Shown: positions 17,935-27,769, counted from the first letter of the stretch. The stretch: DNA of 64,000 nt from 66-474 sp044464225 (GCA_044464225.1 JBIQLN010000014.1:1-64000); one strand, 5' to 3'. Made by a program: numbers and translations. The notes: generated by a model not told the origin, from the letters alone.

Positions 17935-18104
17935 GGGTTGGTCGCGGTTGCGGAACCGCGCAAGTTTAACGGGGGATCGGGGATGGGTAGCGCGGGCACG
18001 ACACCACTGCCTTGGCTGTTTGCGCGGTCCGCCCGGGCCGGCGAACTCCGTTCTCGCGCCCCCGCCGCCCGTTGCCAACCCCAAGAGGCGCGACAGGCAA
18101 GCGG

Positions 18105-18110
18105 TATACT
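18105..18110 (+). promoter_or_regulatory. Candidate -10 box for fumC
   Basis: TATACT lies 32 bp upstream of the fumC ATG, in the divergent purB-fumC gap. No good -35 sits at the usual distance. Confidence 0.35.
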
Positions 18111-18142
18111 TTCAGGTTTCGATTTCCGGGAATGCACTCGCA

Positions 18143-19531
<1,389 letters not shown>

Positions 19532-19536
19532 TCCGC

Positions 19537-19570
19537 CGCACGCGCCGGGTTGCGGCGCGTGCGTATCTTT
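19537..19570 (+). terminator. Hairpin after fumC
   Basis: A perfect 10-bp stem (CGCACGCGCC with GGCGCGTGCG) and a 7-base loop begin 5 bp after the fumC stop. The following TATCTTT is only weakly U-rich, so termination may be partial. Confidence 0.55.
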
Positions 19571-19697
19571 GGCGTGAACACGCAGTGCTGCCGTGCCGCG
19601 CCACCCATGCAGTTTGCGTTGCACCGGTGGGCCGCCCATCATGGGAACTCGTGCCGGTGATATTCCGGCGACATTCGCATGTTCTACGGGAATTCCA

Positions 19698-20189
19698 ATG
19701 CAAATTGCAGATCGAAGTGTCGCTTCCATTCACTACACCCTGACGAACGACAGCGGTGACGTCATCGACAGCTCGCGCGGGCGCGAGCCCTTGGCTTACC
19801 TGCATGGTGCCGGCAATATCGTGCCGGGCCTGGAGAAGGCGCTGGCCGGGCGCAAGACCGGCGACACTCTCAAGGTCGACGTGGAACCGCAGCAAGGTTA
19901 TGGCCCGCGCCACGAACAGATGGTGCAGAGCTTGCCGAAAAGCGCGTTCCCGGGGGCGCCTGAAATCGCGCCCGGCATGCAATTCCACGCCACCGGCCCG
20001 CAAGGGCAAGTGCTGGTCACCGTCACCGCCGTCGATGGCGACACCGTGACCGTCGACGGCAATCACCCGCTGGCGGGACAAGTCCTGCACTTCGACGTGG
20101 AAGTGACCGACGTGCGCGAAGCCACCGCGGAAGAACTGAACCACGGCCACGTTCACGAAACCGGCGGCAGCGGGCGCAGGTCGGGCTGA
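19698..20189 (+). CDS. slyD: FKBP-type peptidyl-prolyl isomerase SlyD
   Basis: Cytoplasmic prolyl isomerase and chaperone of 163 residues. The split FKBP domain (YLHGAGNIVPGLEKALAGRK, then VEPQQGYGPRHEQMVQ) frames an inserted IF domain (residues about 73-130), the SlyD layout. The C-terminal tail is short, with only a few histidines (NHGHVHE) rather than the long metal-binding tail of E. coli SlyD, so nickel storage is doubtful. The start is ATG 19698. It lies downstream of the fumC hairpin and probably has its own promoter. Confidence 0.9.
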   Translation: MQIADRSVASIHYTLTNDSGDVIDSSRGREPLAYLHGAGNIVPGLEKALAGRKTGDTLKVDVEPQQGYGPRHEQMVQSLPKSAFPGAPEIAPGMQFHATGPQGQVLVTVTAVDGDTVTVDGNHPLAGQVLHFDVEVTDVREATAEELNHGHVHETGGSGRRSG

Positions 20190-20388
20190 ATGCAATAACG
20201 ATGGCCTGCGACAACGTCGGGCTTGGCGTCGCTCCGCCAACCTGCGGTATTCGGCCTTGAGCCGTCGACGATTCGGTGGCCGGCAAGGCGTGAATTGCAT
20301 CGGTTGCCGGTCGTCGTCGACTGCTCCCTTTCCAATGGAGATGAACGGGACGAGGGCAAAAGATCGGTGGTTTTTTTGCGCCTTCAGC

Positions 20389-20865
20389 TCACGCTGGTTC
20401 GGTCATTGCGGAGCGGGATGATTGGTGGCGTACGTCCAAGCGCGCGTCCGCGGATTCCCGCGGCCACTTCCACGCATACCAGACGACCGCGAGTTGCAGC
20501 GCGATCTCGATGACGGCCAACGCTTCGTAAAACCACCATCCGCCCGGCATGAAGAAGACCACGATGGCGGTGTAGGCCAGCCCGAGCACGATGTTCAGCC
20601 AGCGGTTCACGGCGGGCGGCAACAGCAGCGACAGTGCAACCATCAACGCCGGGAACGTGATCAGTGCCGAGGTGCCCAGCAGGACGCCTTGGGTGGTTGG
20701 TCCGAGCGAACCCATCTGGCCGTCGAACATCGCCTTCAGCGTGCCCGGCACGAACAGGCCGAAGTAATCGCCGTAGATGTAGCAAAGCATCACGGACGCC
20801 CACAGTGCGGACAGTTTCAGTTGCACAGGCGGATCGAATCGTTTCAGTGCACCGGGTCGTGGCAT
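20389..20865 (-). CDS. DUF6326-like integral membrane protein
   Basis: Membrane protein of 158 residues with about four helices (residues about 20-40, 60-85, 90-110 and 115-135). The sequence YIYGDYFGLFVPG near the first helix is typical of the DUF6326 family, whose function is unknown. ATG 20865 is 1 bp from the stop of the upstream DUF4386 gene, so translation is probably coupled. It is the last gene of the GntR/ABC/DUF2884 unit. Confidence 0.75.
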   Translation of the reverse strand: MPRPGALKRFDPPVQLKLSALWASVMLCYIYGDYFGLFVPGTLKAMFDGQMGSLGPTTQGVLLGTSALITFPALMVALSLLLPPAVNRWLNIVLGLAYTAIVVFFMPGGWWFYEALAVIEIALQLAVVWYAWKWPRESADARLDVRHQSSRSAMTEPA

Positions 20866-20866
20866 G

Positions 20867-21586
20867 TCATGTACTCGTGGCGGGGAAACTTGCGGGGTGG
20901 CTGCGAAGCGTGCGACGGGCGCCGAACGCGAGCAGCCACGCCATGAAAAGGATCTCGATGAATTGCAGCGGCGCTGCGATGCGGGTGACGACATCGTCGA
21001 ATTGCGGCAGCACCGACCAGGTCAGGCTTTGCGCGAGATAGGCCAGGCCATTGAGAACCAGCCCCCAGCCGAAAACCTTCGGCAGGAATCCGGAACGCAG
21101 CACCAGCCGGCCCAGCGGCAGCAGCCAAAGGCCCCAGAACACCATCGCGGCGCCGATTGCCTGGCCGTGCAACTTCAGGAACAGCAACCCCAACGCATCA
21201 CGCTGCGGCTTGTCGAACACGGCGAGGAAATCCGGGCCGCGTGCAACCAGCAGTACTGCTGCGTCGTTCAGGACGTTGAAGAAGTAGAGGGCCCCGGGAA
21301 GGATCCCGCCCAGGATCACCACCAGCATCGCCAGCTTCCGGTCGACATTCTCGAACAGGCGATAAAAAGCCAGCGTGAGAAACAGCATCAGGACGCCCGA
21401 GGCGAGGTCGCAGAAGATGCCGAAACGAAACAGCGTTTCGTGCGCCGCGATGTTGGCCATGGTCGCGCCGGCGTCGCCCGCGATGAACAACGTCGTCGGG
21501 ATGTAAACGAGCCGGACCGGCGCGGCCAGGATCACCAGCAGATACAACAATCCGGCGACCCGGGCGTCCCGATTGCAAGCGGTCAT
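20867..21586 (-). CDS. DUF4386 family membrane protein
   Basis: Protein of 239 residues with six or seven transmembrane helices. It contains the typical DUF4386 features: an N-terminal RDARVAGLLYLLVILAAPVR and a repeated YLAQSLTWSVLP-type segment. Function is unknown. Its ATG overlaps the stop of the upstream DUF2884 gene by 4 bp (ATGA), which indicates coupling within the operon. Confidence 0.8.
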   Translation of the reverse strand: MTACNRDARVAGLLYLLVILAAPVRLVYIPTTLFIAGDAGATMANIAAHETLFRFGIFCDLASGVLMLFLTLAFYRLFENVDRKLAMLVVILGGILPGALYFFNVLNDAAVLLVARGPDFLAVFDKPQRDALGLLFLKLHGQAIGAAMVFWGLWLLPLGRLVLRSGFLPKVFGWGLVLNGLAYLAQSLTWSVLPQFDDVVTRIAAPLQFIEILFMAWLLAFGARRTLRSHPASFPATST

Positions 21587-22170
21587 CGATCATGGCCCGC
21601 GCTGGCCATGTCGAAGCTGTCGGCGACATCCTTGCGGCAGTCATCGACGTCCTTCTGCGTCAAGTTGGCATAGGGCGCGAACGCAGGCAGGTCGGCGGCG
21701 AGTTGCTGCTGCGCCGCCCTCAGTTGCGGCAGGCGTGTGCACAATTGTTCGGAGGCTGTGCGGACGCCGGCGAGCCGCTTTTTCATGCTGGCTTCGACCG
21801 CGTCGTCGCCGCCGAACAGCGCGGCGAATATCATCGGCACGACCGCGCGCCTGCCTGCTTCCACGCCTTCATGGCCGATCTCGATGCCCTGTCGCGCAAT
21901 CTCGATGTATTGCGCGCGGTAGGCCAGCACCTCGTTACGCTGCTGTGGCGTGATCTCGACGCGCTTGCCGCCGATCAGTAAATCACCCTGGGGCGTGATG
22001 ACCGCATCGGGCGCATTCTTGTCGTGCGAGTTGAGCGTGGTGTTTTCCATTGCGAGTTCCCGCGAGGCGGCATCCAGCTCGTTGTCGGCGGTGCGGAAGC
22101 CGACGCATCCGGCCAGAAGGACCAGGCCGCAGCACAAGCCGGCGGTGCGTGCGAGTCGAGTGGGCGTCAT
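21583..22170 (-). CDS. DUF2884-type lipoprotein, copy 4 of 4
   Basis: Exported lipoprotein of 195 residues with lipobox LAGC (Cys22). The family core is visible as DAVITPQGDLLIGGKRVEIT, then QRNEVLAYRAQY, a Gly-rich GIEIGHEGVEAGRRAV helix, and a C-terminal LPAFAPYANLTQKDVDDC. The last Cys and an internal one (SEQLCTRLPQL) are shared by all four copies and could form a disulfide. The function of DUF2884 is unknown. The gene starts behind ACGAGGA, 63 bp after copy 3. Confidence 0.8.
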   Translation of the reverse strand: MTPTRLARTAGLCCGLVLLAGCVGFRTADNELDAASRELAMENTTLNSHDKNAPDAVITPQGDLLIGGKRVEITPQQRNEVLAYRAQYIEIARQGIEIGHEGVEAGRRAVVPMIFAALFGGDDAVEASMKKRLAGVRTASEQLCTRLPQLRAAQQQLAADLPAFAPYANLTQKDVDDCRKDVADSFDMASAGHDR

Positions 22171-22233
22171 GGTGGCAGTCCTCGTAGGGGTTGGGCAGGC
22201 GTGGCGCGGACCGAAGGCGGCTTCGCCACCCGT

Positions 22234-22857
22234 TCAGTCATCGTCCCTGAGCGCGTTGGTCCGGCAGTCGTCGATGTCCTGCTGGGTCATGTTGGCGTAG
22301 GGCCGGAACTCGGGCACGTCGGCGGCGAGTTTTCGCTGGCTCGTCATCATCGCGGGCAGGCGATCGCAGATCTTCGCTGCCGCCTTGCGTATGCCCGATG
22401 CCTGCGCTTCCACGCGTTTCCGGATCTGCTGGTCGGATTCACCTGTCAGTGCGCCGGCGATGGCCGTGCCTGCCGCACTCATGCCAAGCGAAACCCCCTG
22501 CTTGCCGATCTCGGCGCCTTCCCGTGCGACGCCGATGATCTGTTGGCGATAGGCCAGCATTTCGGTGCGCTGGGCGGGCGTCAACGACACGGCCTTGCCG
22601 GCGATCAGGAAATCGCCCTGCGGGGTGATCTCTGCTTTCGGCTTGCCGTCGTCACCGTCGGAAATCCGGATGTTCCTGCTGGCTATCTCCACGCCGACTT
22701 TGTCGATCGCGCGGTCGATGGCGCGGGCGATCGGGGTGTCGGCCGATGCGGGCGTGGCCGGTGCCGCCGACGATCCCGGTGCTTGTCCGGCACTGCAGGC
22801 GGTCAGCACCGCGAGGGTCGACGCGGCGCCGAAGACGGAAAGTTTTCGCATGATCAT
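22234..22857 (-). CDS. DUF2884-type lipoprotein, copy 3 of 4
   Basis: Lipoprotein of 207 residues with lipobox LTAC after MIMRKLSVFGAAST. The core matches copy 4 closely: KAEITPQGDFLIAGKAVSLT, QRTEMLAYRQQIIGVAREG, and VPEFRPYANMTQQDIDDC near the end. A low-complexity Ser/Ala/Pro stretch (residues about 25-45) separates the lipid anchor from the core. The ATG at 22857 overlaps the stop of copy 2 by 4 bp; an ATG at 22851 is the alternative. Confidence 0.8.
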   Translation of the reverse strand: MIMRKLSVFGAASTLAVLTACSAGQAPGSSAAPATPASADTPIARAIDRAIDKVGVEIASRNIRISDGDDGKPKAEITPQGDFLIAGKAVSLTPAQRTEMLAYRQQIIGVAREGAEIGKQGVSLGMSAAGTAIAGALTGESDQQIRKRVEAQASGIRKAAAKICDRLPAMMTSQRKLAADVPEFRPYANMTQQDIDDCRTNALRDDD

Positions 22858-23513
22858 GGCTGGCTCGGGATTGAGGTGTCGGATTTGCGGGGAGCGGCGG
22901 CCGGTTGCGCCGGTGCGGGGTTGGCGACAGCCCGGGAATCGTGCAATGCGTAGGTGACGGAGGTTTCCGATGGGCGCTTGCCGGGCTTGCCCGTCGCGCT
23001 GCGGGTGATCTTGCATTCCATCCGGTCGTGCGATGCATAGGGCGCAAACGCGGGAATCGCCGTGGCGACGGCGTCCTGCGTCGCACCCAGGGCTTTGATG
23101 TCCGCGCACAACTTGTCCGCGGCGGCTTCGACAAGATCGGATTGCTCGTCCAGTTTTTTCTCCGCCGGCGACTCGCCATCATGAAAGATGGACGCGATTG
23201 CGGCGCCGATGCTGCGGGTGGCTACCCGCACGCCTTGCTTGCCCACCGCGGTACCGGAACTCATGACATCTTGCGCCTCCCGGTAATAACGCTGCAGCAG
23301 CCTGCGCTGCGTCGCGGTCACGGCGATGGGCTTCCCGTCGATCTCGAGGGCGCCGTCGCGGCTGATGTGTGCGCCGGGGTGGCCCAGCGCATGCACCACG
23401 ATCCCGTTCGAATCGAAAGTGATGCTGTTGCCCAGCGTGTTGATGCCCGGGGCACACGCGGCCAGCACCGCGCTGATCAGGATGGCACCTGCGAGGATCA
23501 GGATCCCTTTCAT
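22854..23513 (-). CDS. DUF2884-type lipoprotein, copy 2 of 4
   Basis: Lipoprotein of 219 residues with lipobox LAAC. It keeps the family plan (ISRDGALEIDGKPIAVTATQ, LLQRYYREAQD, GTAVGKQGVRVATRSIGAAI, IPAFAPYASHDRMEC). It adds a C-terminal tail of about 45 residues rich in Pro, Ala, Lys and Ser that the other copies lack. An AGGAGA ribosome site precedes ATG 23513. Confidence 0.78.
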   Translation of the reverse strand: MKGILILAGAILISAVLAACAPGINTLGNSITFDSNGIVVHALGHPGAHISRDGALEIDGKPIAVTATQRRLLQRYYREAQDVMSSGTAVGKQGVRVATRSIGAAIASIFHDGESPAEKKLDEQSDLVEAAADKLCADIKALGATQDAVATAIPAFAPYASHDRMECKITRSATGKPGKRPSETSVTYALHDSRAVANPAPAQPAAAPRKSDTSIPSQP

Positions 23514-23543
23514 GGCTGTCTCCTGGGGACGTGAGGCCGTGTG

Positions 23544-24083
23544 TCAGTCGCCACCACATTCGGAAACTTCGCGTGGTTCGATGGTGGCGTAGGGGTGGAA
23601 TGCAGGTATCGCCGCGGCCACTTTCCCCTGGTCCGCGTACAAGCGGGCAAGATCCTGGCAGACCGCATCCGCCAGGGCATCGACCTTTTTCGCCCGGCTG
23701 TTGACTTCGGAATCGATGGAATCGGGGTTGCCGCTCGCCAGACCCTTGGCCACGGCACCGAGAGCGTGGATGCCGGTGTCCATCCCGGCTTTTCCGGTGG
23801 CAATCGCGTCCCTGCGCAGCGCCACTGCGCCGGAGTGATAGTCCTGCAGCAATTCGCGCTCCGCGGCGGTGGTCGTGATGCTCTTGCCTTCGATGTAGAG
23901 ATCACCCGTGGCGGTGATTCGGGCCTTGCTGCCGTTGCGGGCATGAACCATGACGTCACCGCTGTCCGTGATGGTCAAGTGCCTGAACGCGCTCATCGCG
24001 CCCGAGTGGTCGCCGCCGCCGTGCCCGCAGGCGGCGAGCAGGGCAGTGGCCAGTGCCAATCCGGGTAGACGTGGTCGGTACAT
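23544..24083 (-). CDS. DUF2884-type lipoprotein, copy 1 of 4
   Basis: Shortest of the four paralogues, 179 residues, with lipobox LAAC. The core reads ARITATGDLYIEGKSITTT, ELLQDYHSGAVALRRDAIA, TGKAGMDTGIHALGAVA, and AIPAFHPYATIEPREVSEC. It is closest to copy 2 in the IPAFxPYA region. A strong GAGGAGAAGG precedes ATG 24083, 10 bp after the permease stop, so it is read from the transporter operon. Confidence 0.78.
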   Translation of the reverse strand: MYRPRLPGLALATALLAACGHGGGDHSGAMSAFRHLTITDSGDVMVHARNGSKARITATGDLYIEGKSITTTAAERELLQDYHSGAVALRRDAIATGKAGMDTGIHALGAVAKGLASGNPDSIDSEVNSRAKKVDALADAVCQDLARLYADQGKVAAAIPAFHPYATIEPREVSECGGD

Positions 24084-24093
24084 TGCCTTCTCC

Positions 24094-25083
24094 TCAGGCT
24101 TCGTCGCGCCAGCGGCGGAACCAGATCGAGGCGGCGATCAGCACGATGCCGACCGCGGCGCCGATCCACATCTCGGGCATTGCGAACGCGCGTGCCATTG
24201 CCCCGTAGCTGATCGCCGCCAGTTGGTCGCCCTGGACGAAGTTCACGCCGTGCGAAATGGAATTCGGTGCGATCCAGCCAGCCGGGACCACGCTGAGAAG
24301 CGCACGCCCCACGAGACTGGTCCAGAAGAATTGGGTGTCGATGTTGGGCAGGCCGAGCAGGCCGATCCAGAAGTTCAGCACGCCGGCGATCACCGGGATC
24401 ACGACCGCCCACAGGAACGGTTTGCTGCGCACCGCCGCCGACCACACCAGCAGCCAGCCGACCGTCGGCAATGCCCAGACCGCGTTCACCGGGATCATTG
24501 CGAGCAGGTGCAGCCACAGCGAAAACGGCTCGGCGTGCATCCACAGCAGTCCGATCGGATTGACGCCGTGCGCCAGGAACCAGAGGCTCACGATGATCTG
24601 CGCGCCGATGTATCCGGCCAGCACCACCACGACCGCGATCACCGGCGCGATGATCACCGCCGCGATCACCTTGGAGATCACGGTGGAGGTGTCGGACACC
24701 GGCAGCGACTTCCAGAACAGGATGCTGCGGTCGCGGCGGTCGTCGTACAGCGCGCCGAGCAGGTAGAAGAACACCACGAAGAACAGCACCACCGAGGAAA
24801 TGAACCCGAACAGCAGCAGCGTCATGTCCAGCGCCTTGACCAGGGCACCGACATCGTGGGCCGATGCGCTGCGCAGCATCTGGCTGAGGTTCGCGGCGCC
24901 CATGTGTACCGACATGTCGCCGCCCATCCGTGCGCGGAATACCTCGCCGGCAATGATCCCGAGGATCGTGATGGCCAGGATCACCACGACCGCGGCGATC
25001 TGCGCCCACAGGAAGCCGCGTCGTTCCTCCCAGTACTCGCGCTTGAGCAGCCAGGCGAAGGGCGATTTGACGATCGCGTTCAT
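24094..25083 (-). CDS. ABC-2 type transporter permease
   Basis: Membrane subunit of 329 residues with about six helices. The first follows LLKREYWEERRGFLWAQ; others cover about 100-130, 155-185, 210-235, 245-270 and 300-325. The sequence YLLGALYDDRRDRSILFWKS is the cytoplasmic coupling segment typical of YtrC/ABC-2 permeases. Its ATG overlaps the ATPase stop by 4 bp. The exported substrate is unknown. Related operons in Gram-positive and Xanthomonas species respond to cell-envelope stress. Confidence 0.88.
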   Translation of the reverse strand: MNAIVKSPFAWLLKREYWEERRGFLWAQIAAVVVILAITILGIIAGEVFRARMGGDMSVHMGAANLSQMLRSASAHDVGALVKALDMTLLLFGFISSVVLFFVVFFYLLGALYDDRRDRSILFWKSLPVSDTSTVISKVIAAVIIAPVIAVVVVLAGYIGAQIIVSLWFLAHGVNPIGLLWMHAEPFSLWLHLLAMIPVNAVWALPTVGWLLVWSAAVRSKPFLWAVVIPVIAGVLNFWIGLLGLPNIDTQFFWTSLVGRALLSVVPAGWIAPNSISHGVNFVQGDQLAAISYGAMARAFAMPEMWIGAAVGIVLIAASIWFRRWRDEA

Positions 25084-25997
25084 GCGTAGGTCCCTTTCAT
25101 GGTGGCCACGAACAGGTCGGAGACCGAAGGCCGCTTGACCTCACCCAGGCTCGCGAGCTGTTCGGGATCCGCACTGTCATACACGAAAATGCTCTTGCCG
25201 AATACCGCCGCGCGCTCGTCGATCGGTTTCAGCGCGCGGGCGGCCTCGACCTTGTCGGCGTTCACCAGCACCTCGGCGAAGCGTGCACCCATCTCGTCCA
25301 TCGTGGTGCTGAGCGCGATCTTGCCGTCGCGGATGAACAGCAGGTCGGTAAGGATGTGTTCCACTTCTTCCACCTGGTGGGTGGTGATCAGGATGGTCTT
25401 GTTTTCGTCGAAGTAGTCCTCCAGGAGGCTCTGGTAGAACTGCTTGCGGTAGAGGATATCCAGCCCCAGCGTGGGTTCGTCCAGTACCAGAAGTCGCGCG
25501 TCGATGGCCATCACGATCGCGAGGTGGAGCTGCACGATCATGCCCTTGGACATCTCGCGCACGCGCTGGTTGGTCGACAGTTTGGTGCGCGCGAGGAAAC
25601 GCTCGCACTTGGCGCGGTCGAAGCGCGGGTGCACGCCGGCCACGAAATCGATGGCCTCGTGGACCCGGATCCAGCGGGGCAGGGTGGCGACGTCGGCGAT
25701 GAAGCACACTTCGCGCATCAGTTGCGGCCTTTGCCGGCGCGGGTCCATGCCCAGCACCTTGAGGTCGCCTTCGAAGTCGGTGAGGCCGAGGATCGCCTTC
25801 AGCGCGGTGGTCTTGCCGGCGCCGTTCGGACCGATCAGGCCGACGATGCGGCCGTTGCCCACCTGGAAATCGGCATTGTCCAGCGCCACGGCATTCTTGT
25901 AGCGCTTGGTGAGTCCACGTGCTTGGATCACGATGTCCGATCCGGCCGCCGGCGGGGTGGCGGGCCGTTCCGCGATGGCTTCGGCTGCTGCGTTCAT
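25080..25997 (-). CDS. ABC transporter ATP-binding protein, YtrB type
   Basis: ATPase subunit of 305 residues pairing with the downstream permease. It shows Walker A GPNGAGKTT, Walker B LLVLDEPTLGLD, the H-loop LITTHQVEEVEH, and a signature MSKGM in place of LSGGQ. The MSKGM/LSKGM form is usual for ABC-2 exporters. ATG 25997 shares one base with the stop codon of the GntR gene, so translation is coupled. Confidence 0.92.
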   Translation of the reverse strand: MNAAAEAIAERPATPPAAGSDIVIQARGLTKRYKNAVALDNADFQVGNGRIVGLIGPNGAGKTTALKAILGLTDFEGDLKVLGMDPRRQRPQLMREVCFIADVATLPRWIRVHEAIDFVAGVHPRFDRAKCERFLARTKLSTNQRVREMSKGMIVQLHLAIVMAIDARLLVLDEPTLGLDILYRKQFYQSLLEDYFDENKTILITTHQVEEVEHILTDLLFIRDGKIALSTTMDEMGARFAEVLVNADKVEAARALKPIDERAAVFGKSIFVYDSADPEQLASLGEVKRPSVSDLFVATMKGTYA

Positions 25998-26374
25998 CAC
26001 GATTCCCTCTTGTGTGATTCTTGCGCTGGCGTGGCCAGCAGTTTCTGGATGTCCAGGCCCATGCGTTCGATGCGCGCACGCAGGCGCGGCCATTCTTCGC
26101 GCAGGAAATGTTCGCGTTCACTCCGGAGCAGCGCGTCGCGCGCGCCGTCGGTGACGAACATGCCGAGGCCGCGGCGTTTCTCCACCAGTTGCTCGTCCAC
26201 CAGTTCCTGATACGCCTTGGAAACGGTGAGCGGGTTGATCTGGTAGTCGGCCGCGACCTGGCGTACCGAGGGCAGGGCATCGCCCTCGTTCAGCGCGCCG
26301 TCCAGGATCATCGCCACCACGCGTTCACGGAGTTGGCGGTAGATCGGGACGTTGTCGTTCCAGGTTACGCTCAT
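25997..26374 (-). CDS. GntR-family regulator, YtrA subfamily
   Basis: Short repressor of 125 residues. The GntR winged helix covers residues 1-75 (VPIYRQLRERVVAMILDGAL, LPSVRQVAADYQINPLTVSK, VEKRRGLGMFVTDGA). The C-terminal part has only about 45 helical residues, the hallmark of YtrA regulators, which control adjacent ABC operons. The start is ATG 26374 with AGGATTGAAG upstream. It most likely autoregulates through the inverted repeat at 26766-26787. Confidence 0.88.
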   Translation of the reverse strand: MSVTWNDNVPIYRQLRERVVAMILDGALNEGDALPSVRQVAADYQINPLTVSKAYQELVDEQLVEKRRGLGMFVTDGARDALLRSEREHFLREEWPRLRARIERMGLDIQKLLATPAQESHKRES

Positions 26375-26437
26375 GGCTTCAATCCTGGCGGTGGTATTTC
26401 CGTCCCCGCTCATTCGCGGGTCCCCTGCAGGATCGCA

Positions 26438-26734
26438 TCACGCACCGGCTTCGCTGGACGCGAACGAGTAGTACGGCATGACCATGCCGGCGCTGGCGGA
26501 GGAGGGCGAAGCCGAGCCGCCGTTTTCGGTCCTCTGCTTGTGCAGTTCGCGAAGCTGGACGTTCGACGGCGTCACCTCGATGGCGGGCAGCGTGGTGATC
26601 ACGGTCGTGGCGGTGGCGTTGATTGCCGCGCGGGACGCGTCGGCGGCGGCGTTGCTGTAATTGGCGATGCCGGCCATCCCGGCGGCGGTGATCAGCATGG
26701 CGGCGATGACGGCGATGGATTTGCGGGCGTTCAT
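26438..26734 (-). CDS. Small exported protein, first gene of the GntR/ABC operon
   Basis: Protein of 98 residues with an N-terminal membrane or signal segment (RKSIAVIAAMLITAAGMAGI) and a polar Ser/Ala-rich remainder. The segment LPAIEVTPSNVQLRELHKQR may be the conserved part. The family was not recognised. A strong AAAGGAGG precedes ATG 26734. It lies between the operon promoter and the GntR gene, 63 bp from the latter, and is presumably the most highly expressed member. Confidence 0.7.
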   Translation of the reverse strand: MNARKSIAVIAAMLITAAGMAGIANYSNAAADASRAAINATATTVITTLPAIEVTPSNVQLRELHKQRTENGGSASPSSASAGMVMPYYSFASSEAGA

Positions 26735-26765
26735 GGCAGGCCTCCTTTAGTGACCTCGTTGACCA

Positions 26766-26787
26766 GTGTTGTAGTGAACTATAACAC
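26766..26787. promoter_or_regulatory. Inverted repeat, probable YtrA-type operator
   Basis: GTGTTGTAGT and ACTATAACAC flank the dinucleotide GA; the arms match at 9 of 10 positions. The repeat covers the -10 box of the operon promoter, so a bound repressor would block RNA polymerase. Binding by the neighbouring GntR protein is inferred from position and symmetry. Confidence 0.7.
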
Positions 26788-26805
26788 CAATTTCGAACCC
26801 GTCAA
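26778..26805 (-). promoter_or_regulatory. Sigma-70 promoter of the GntR/ABC/DUF2884 operon
   Basis: On the minus strand, -35 TTGACG (26800-26805) and -10 TATAGT (26778-26783) are 16 bp apart. Transcription would start near 26771, giving a leader of about 35 nt before the 98-residue gene. Confidence 0.65.
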
Positions 26806-27052
26806 TACCCCCTGCCATCAGTCATGGTTTCCGCCGGCCTGCCCCGGCCATGGCGGCCGCGGAAAAAGCGCGGCCGGCGCGCCTTGCGGCCGTGCGGCCG
26901 TGCGGCGCAACGCATGAATGAACCCTGTCGTGGCGCGACGGTCCATAGGGGTGCTCGTTGCCATTCCGCGGCGAAACACGCAGAATGGTGCGTTCATTGA
27001 CGCATTACCGCGCCCCAGCGCGCCAGCCATCCATCATCAGAGGACAACACCG

Positions 27053-27769
27053 ATGAAGCAGATCATGCGGCCGAGCTTGGCCGCCGTTGCCGTGATCGCC
27101 GCACTTGGCGTCGCAGGTATTTCGCAGGCACAAACCAAATCGACGGCGACGGTCGACAAGGCCAAGGCGAGTGAGATCGTCGGTTACGAGCTCGCTGGCC
27201 GGTATCCGGAATGGGCGCGTGATCTGGTGAATCCGCAGCAGGTCGGCCAGGCCGTGACCCGCGCGCTGCAGGGCCAGAAGCCCAGCATGAGCGAAACCGA
27301 GGCGCAGAGCGTCGCCAAGGCGTTCGGCGAACAATTCGCGGCACGCGCCAAGCAGCATTACGACCAGGTCGCCGCGCAGAACAAGCAGGCGGGCGATGCC
27401 TTCCTCGCCAAGAACAAGTCGCAGCCCGGCGTGCACGTCACGTCCGATGGCCTGCAGTACCAGGTGATCACGCAGGGCACCGGCCCGAAGCCGAAGGCCA
27501 CCGATACGGTGCAGGTGAACTACACCGGCTCGTTCGTCAATGGGCAGGAATTCGATTCCTCGGCCAAGCACGGTTCGGGTCCGGCCAAGCTCGACCTCTC
27601 GAACGTGTTCCCGGGTTTCAAGGAAGCATTGATGCTGATGCCCGTCGGCAGCCACTACAAGTTCGTGATCCCGTCCGATCTGGCCTACGGCTCCGAGCCG
27701 AAGAACGGCTTCCCGCCGAACGAAACGCTGATCTTCGACGTCACGCTGGTGAAGATCGGCGCGCAGTAA
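27053..27769 (+). CDS. Periplasmic FKBP-type peptidyl-prolyl isomerase, FkpA/Mip type
   Basis: Folding catalyst of the cell envelope, 238 residues. A Sec signal peptide (residues 1-25, cleaved near SQAQ) is followed by an alpha-helical dimerisation domain. From about 125 comes an FKBP domain (GLQYQVITQGTGPKPKATDT, VNYTGSFVNGQEFDSS, KFVIPSDLAYGSEP). The start at ATG 27053 follows AGAGGA. A strong terminator ends the transcript 24 bp after the stop, so it is monocistronic. Confidence 0.9.
   Translation: MKQIMRPSLAAVAVIAALGVAGISQAQTKSTATVDKAKASEIVGYELAGRYPEWARDLVNPQQVGQAVTRALQGQKPSMSETEAQSVAKAFGEQFAARAKQHYDQVAAQNKQAGDAFLAKNKSQPGVHVTSDGLQYQVITQGTGPKPKATDTVQVNYTGSFVNGQEFDSSAKHGSGPAKLDLSNVFPGFKEALMLMPVGSHYKFVIPSDLAYGSEPKNGFPPNETLIFDVTLVKIGAQ

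Larger units (their letters stand above)
26735..27052. other. Divergent control region, no gene
   Basis: This 318-bp gap separates the minus-strand GntR/ABC operon from the plus-strand fkpA-like gene. Its left third is AT-rich for this genome and holds the operon promoter and inverted repeat. The right part holds no gene I can support. A TTGACG at about 26997 could be a -35 for the plus-strand gene, but no -10 is clear. Confidence 0.6.

Noticed and set aside
25520..25560. Degenerate ABC signature (MSKGM instead of LSGGQ) as a sign of an inactive ATPase
   Set aside because: MSKGM/LSKGM is the normal form in ABC-2 exporters; Walker A, Walker B and the H-loop are intact.
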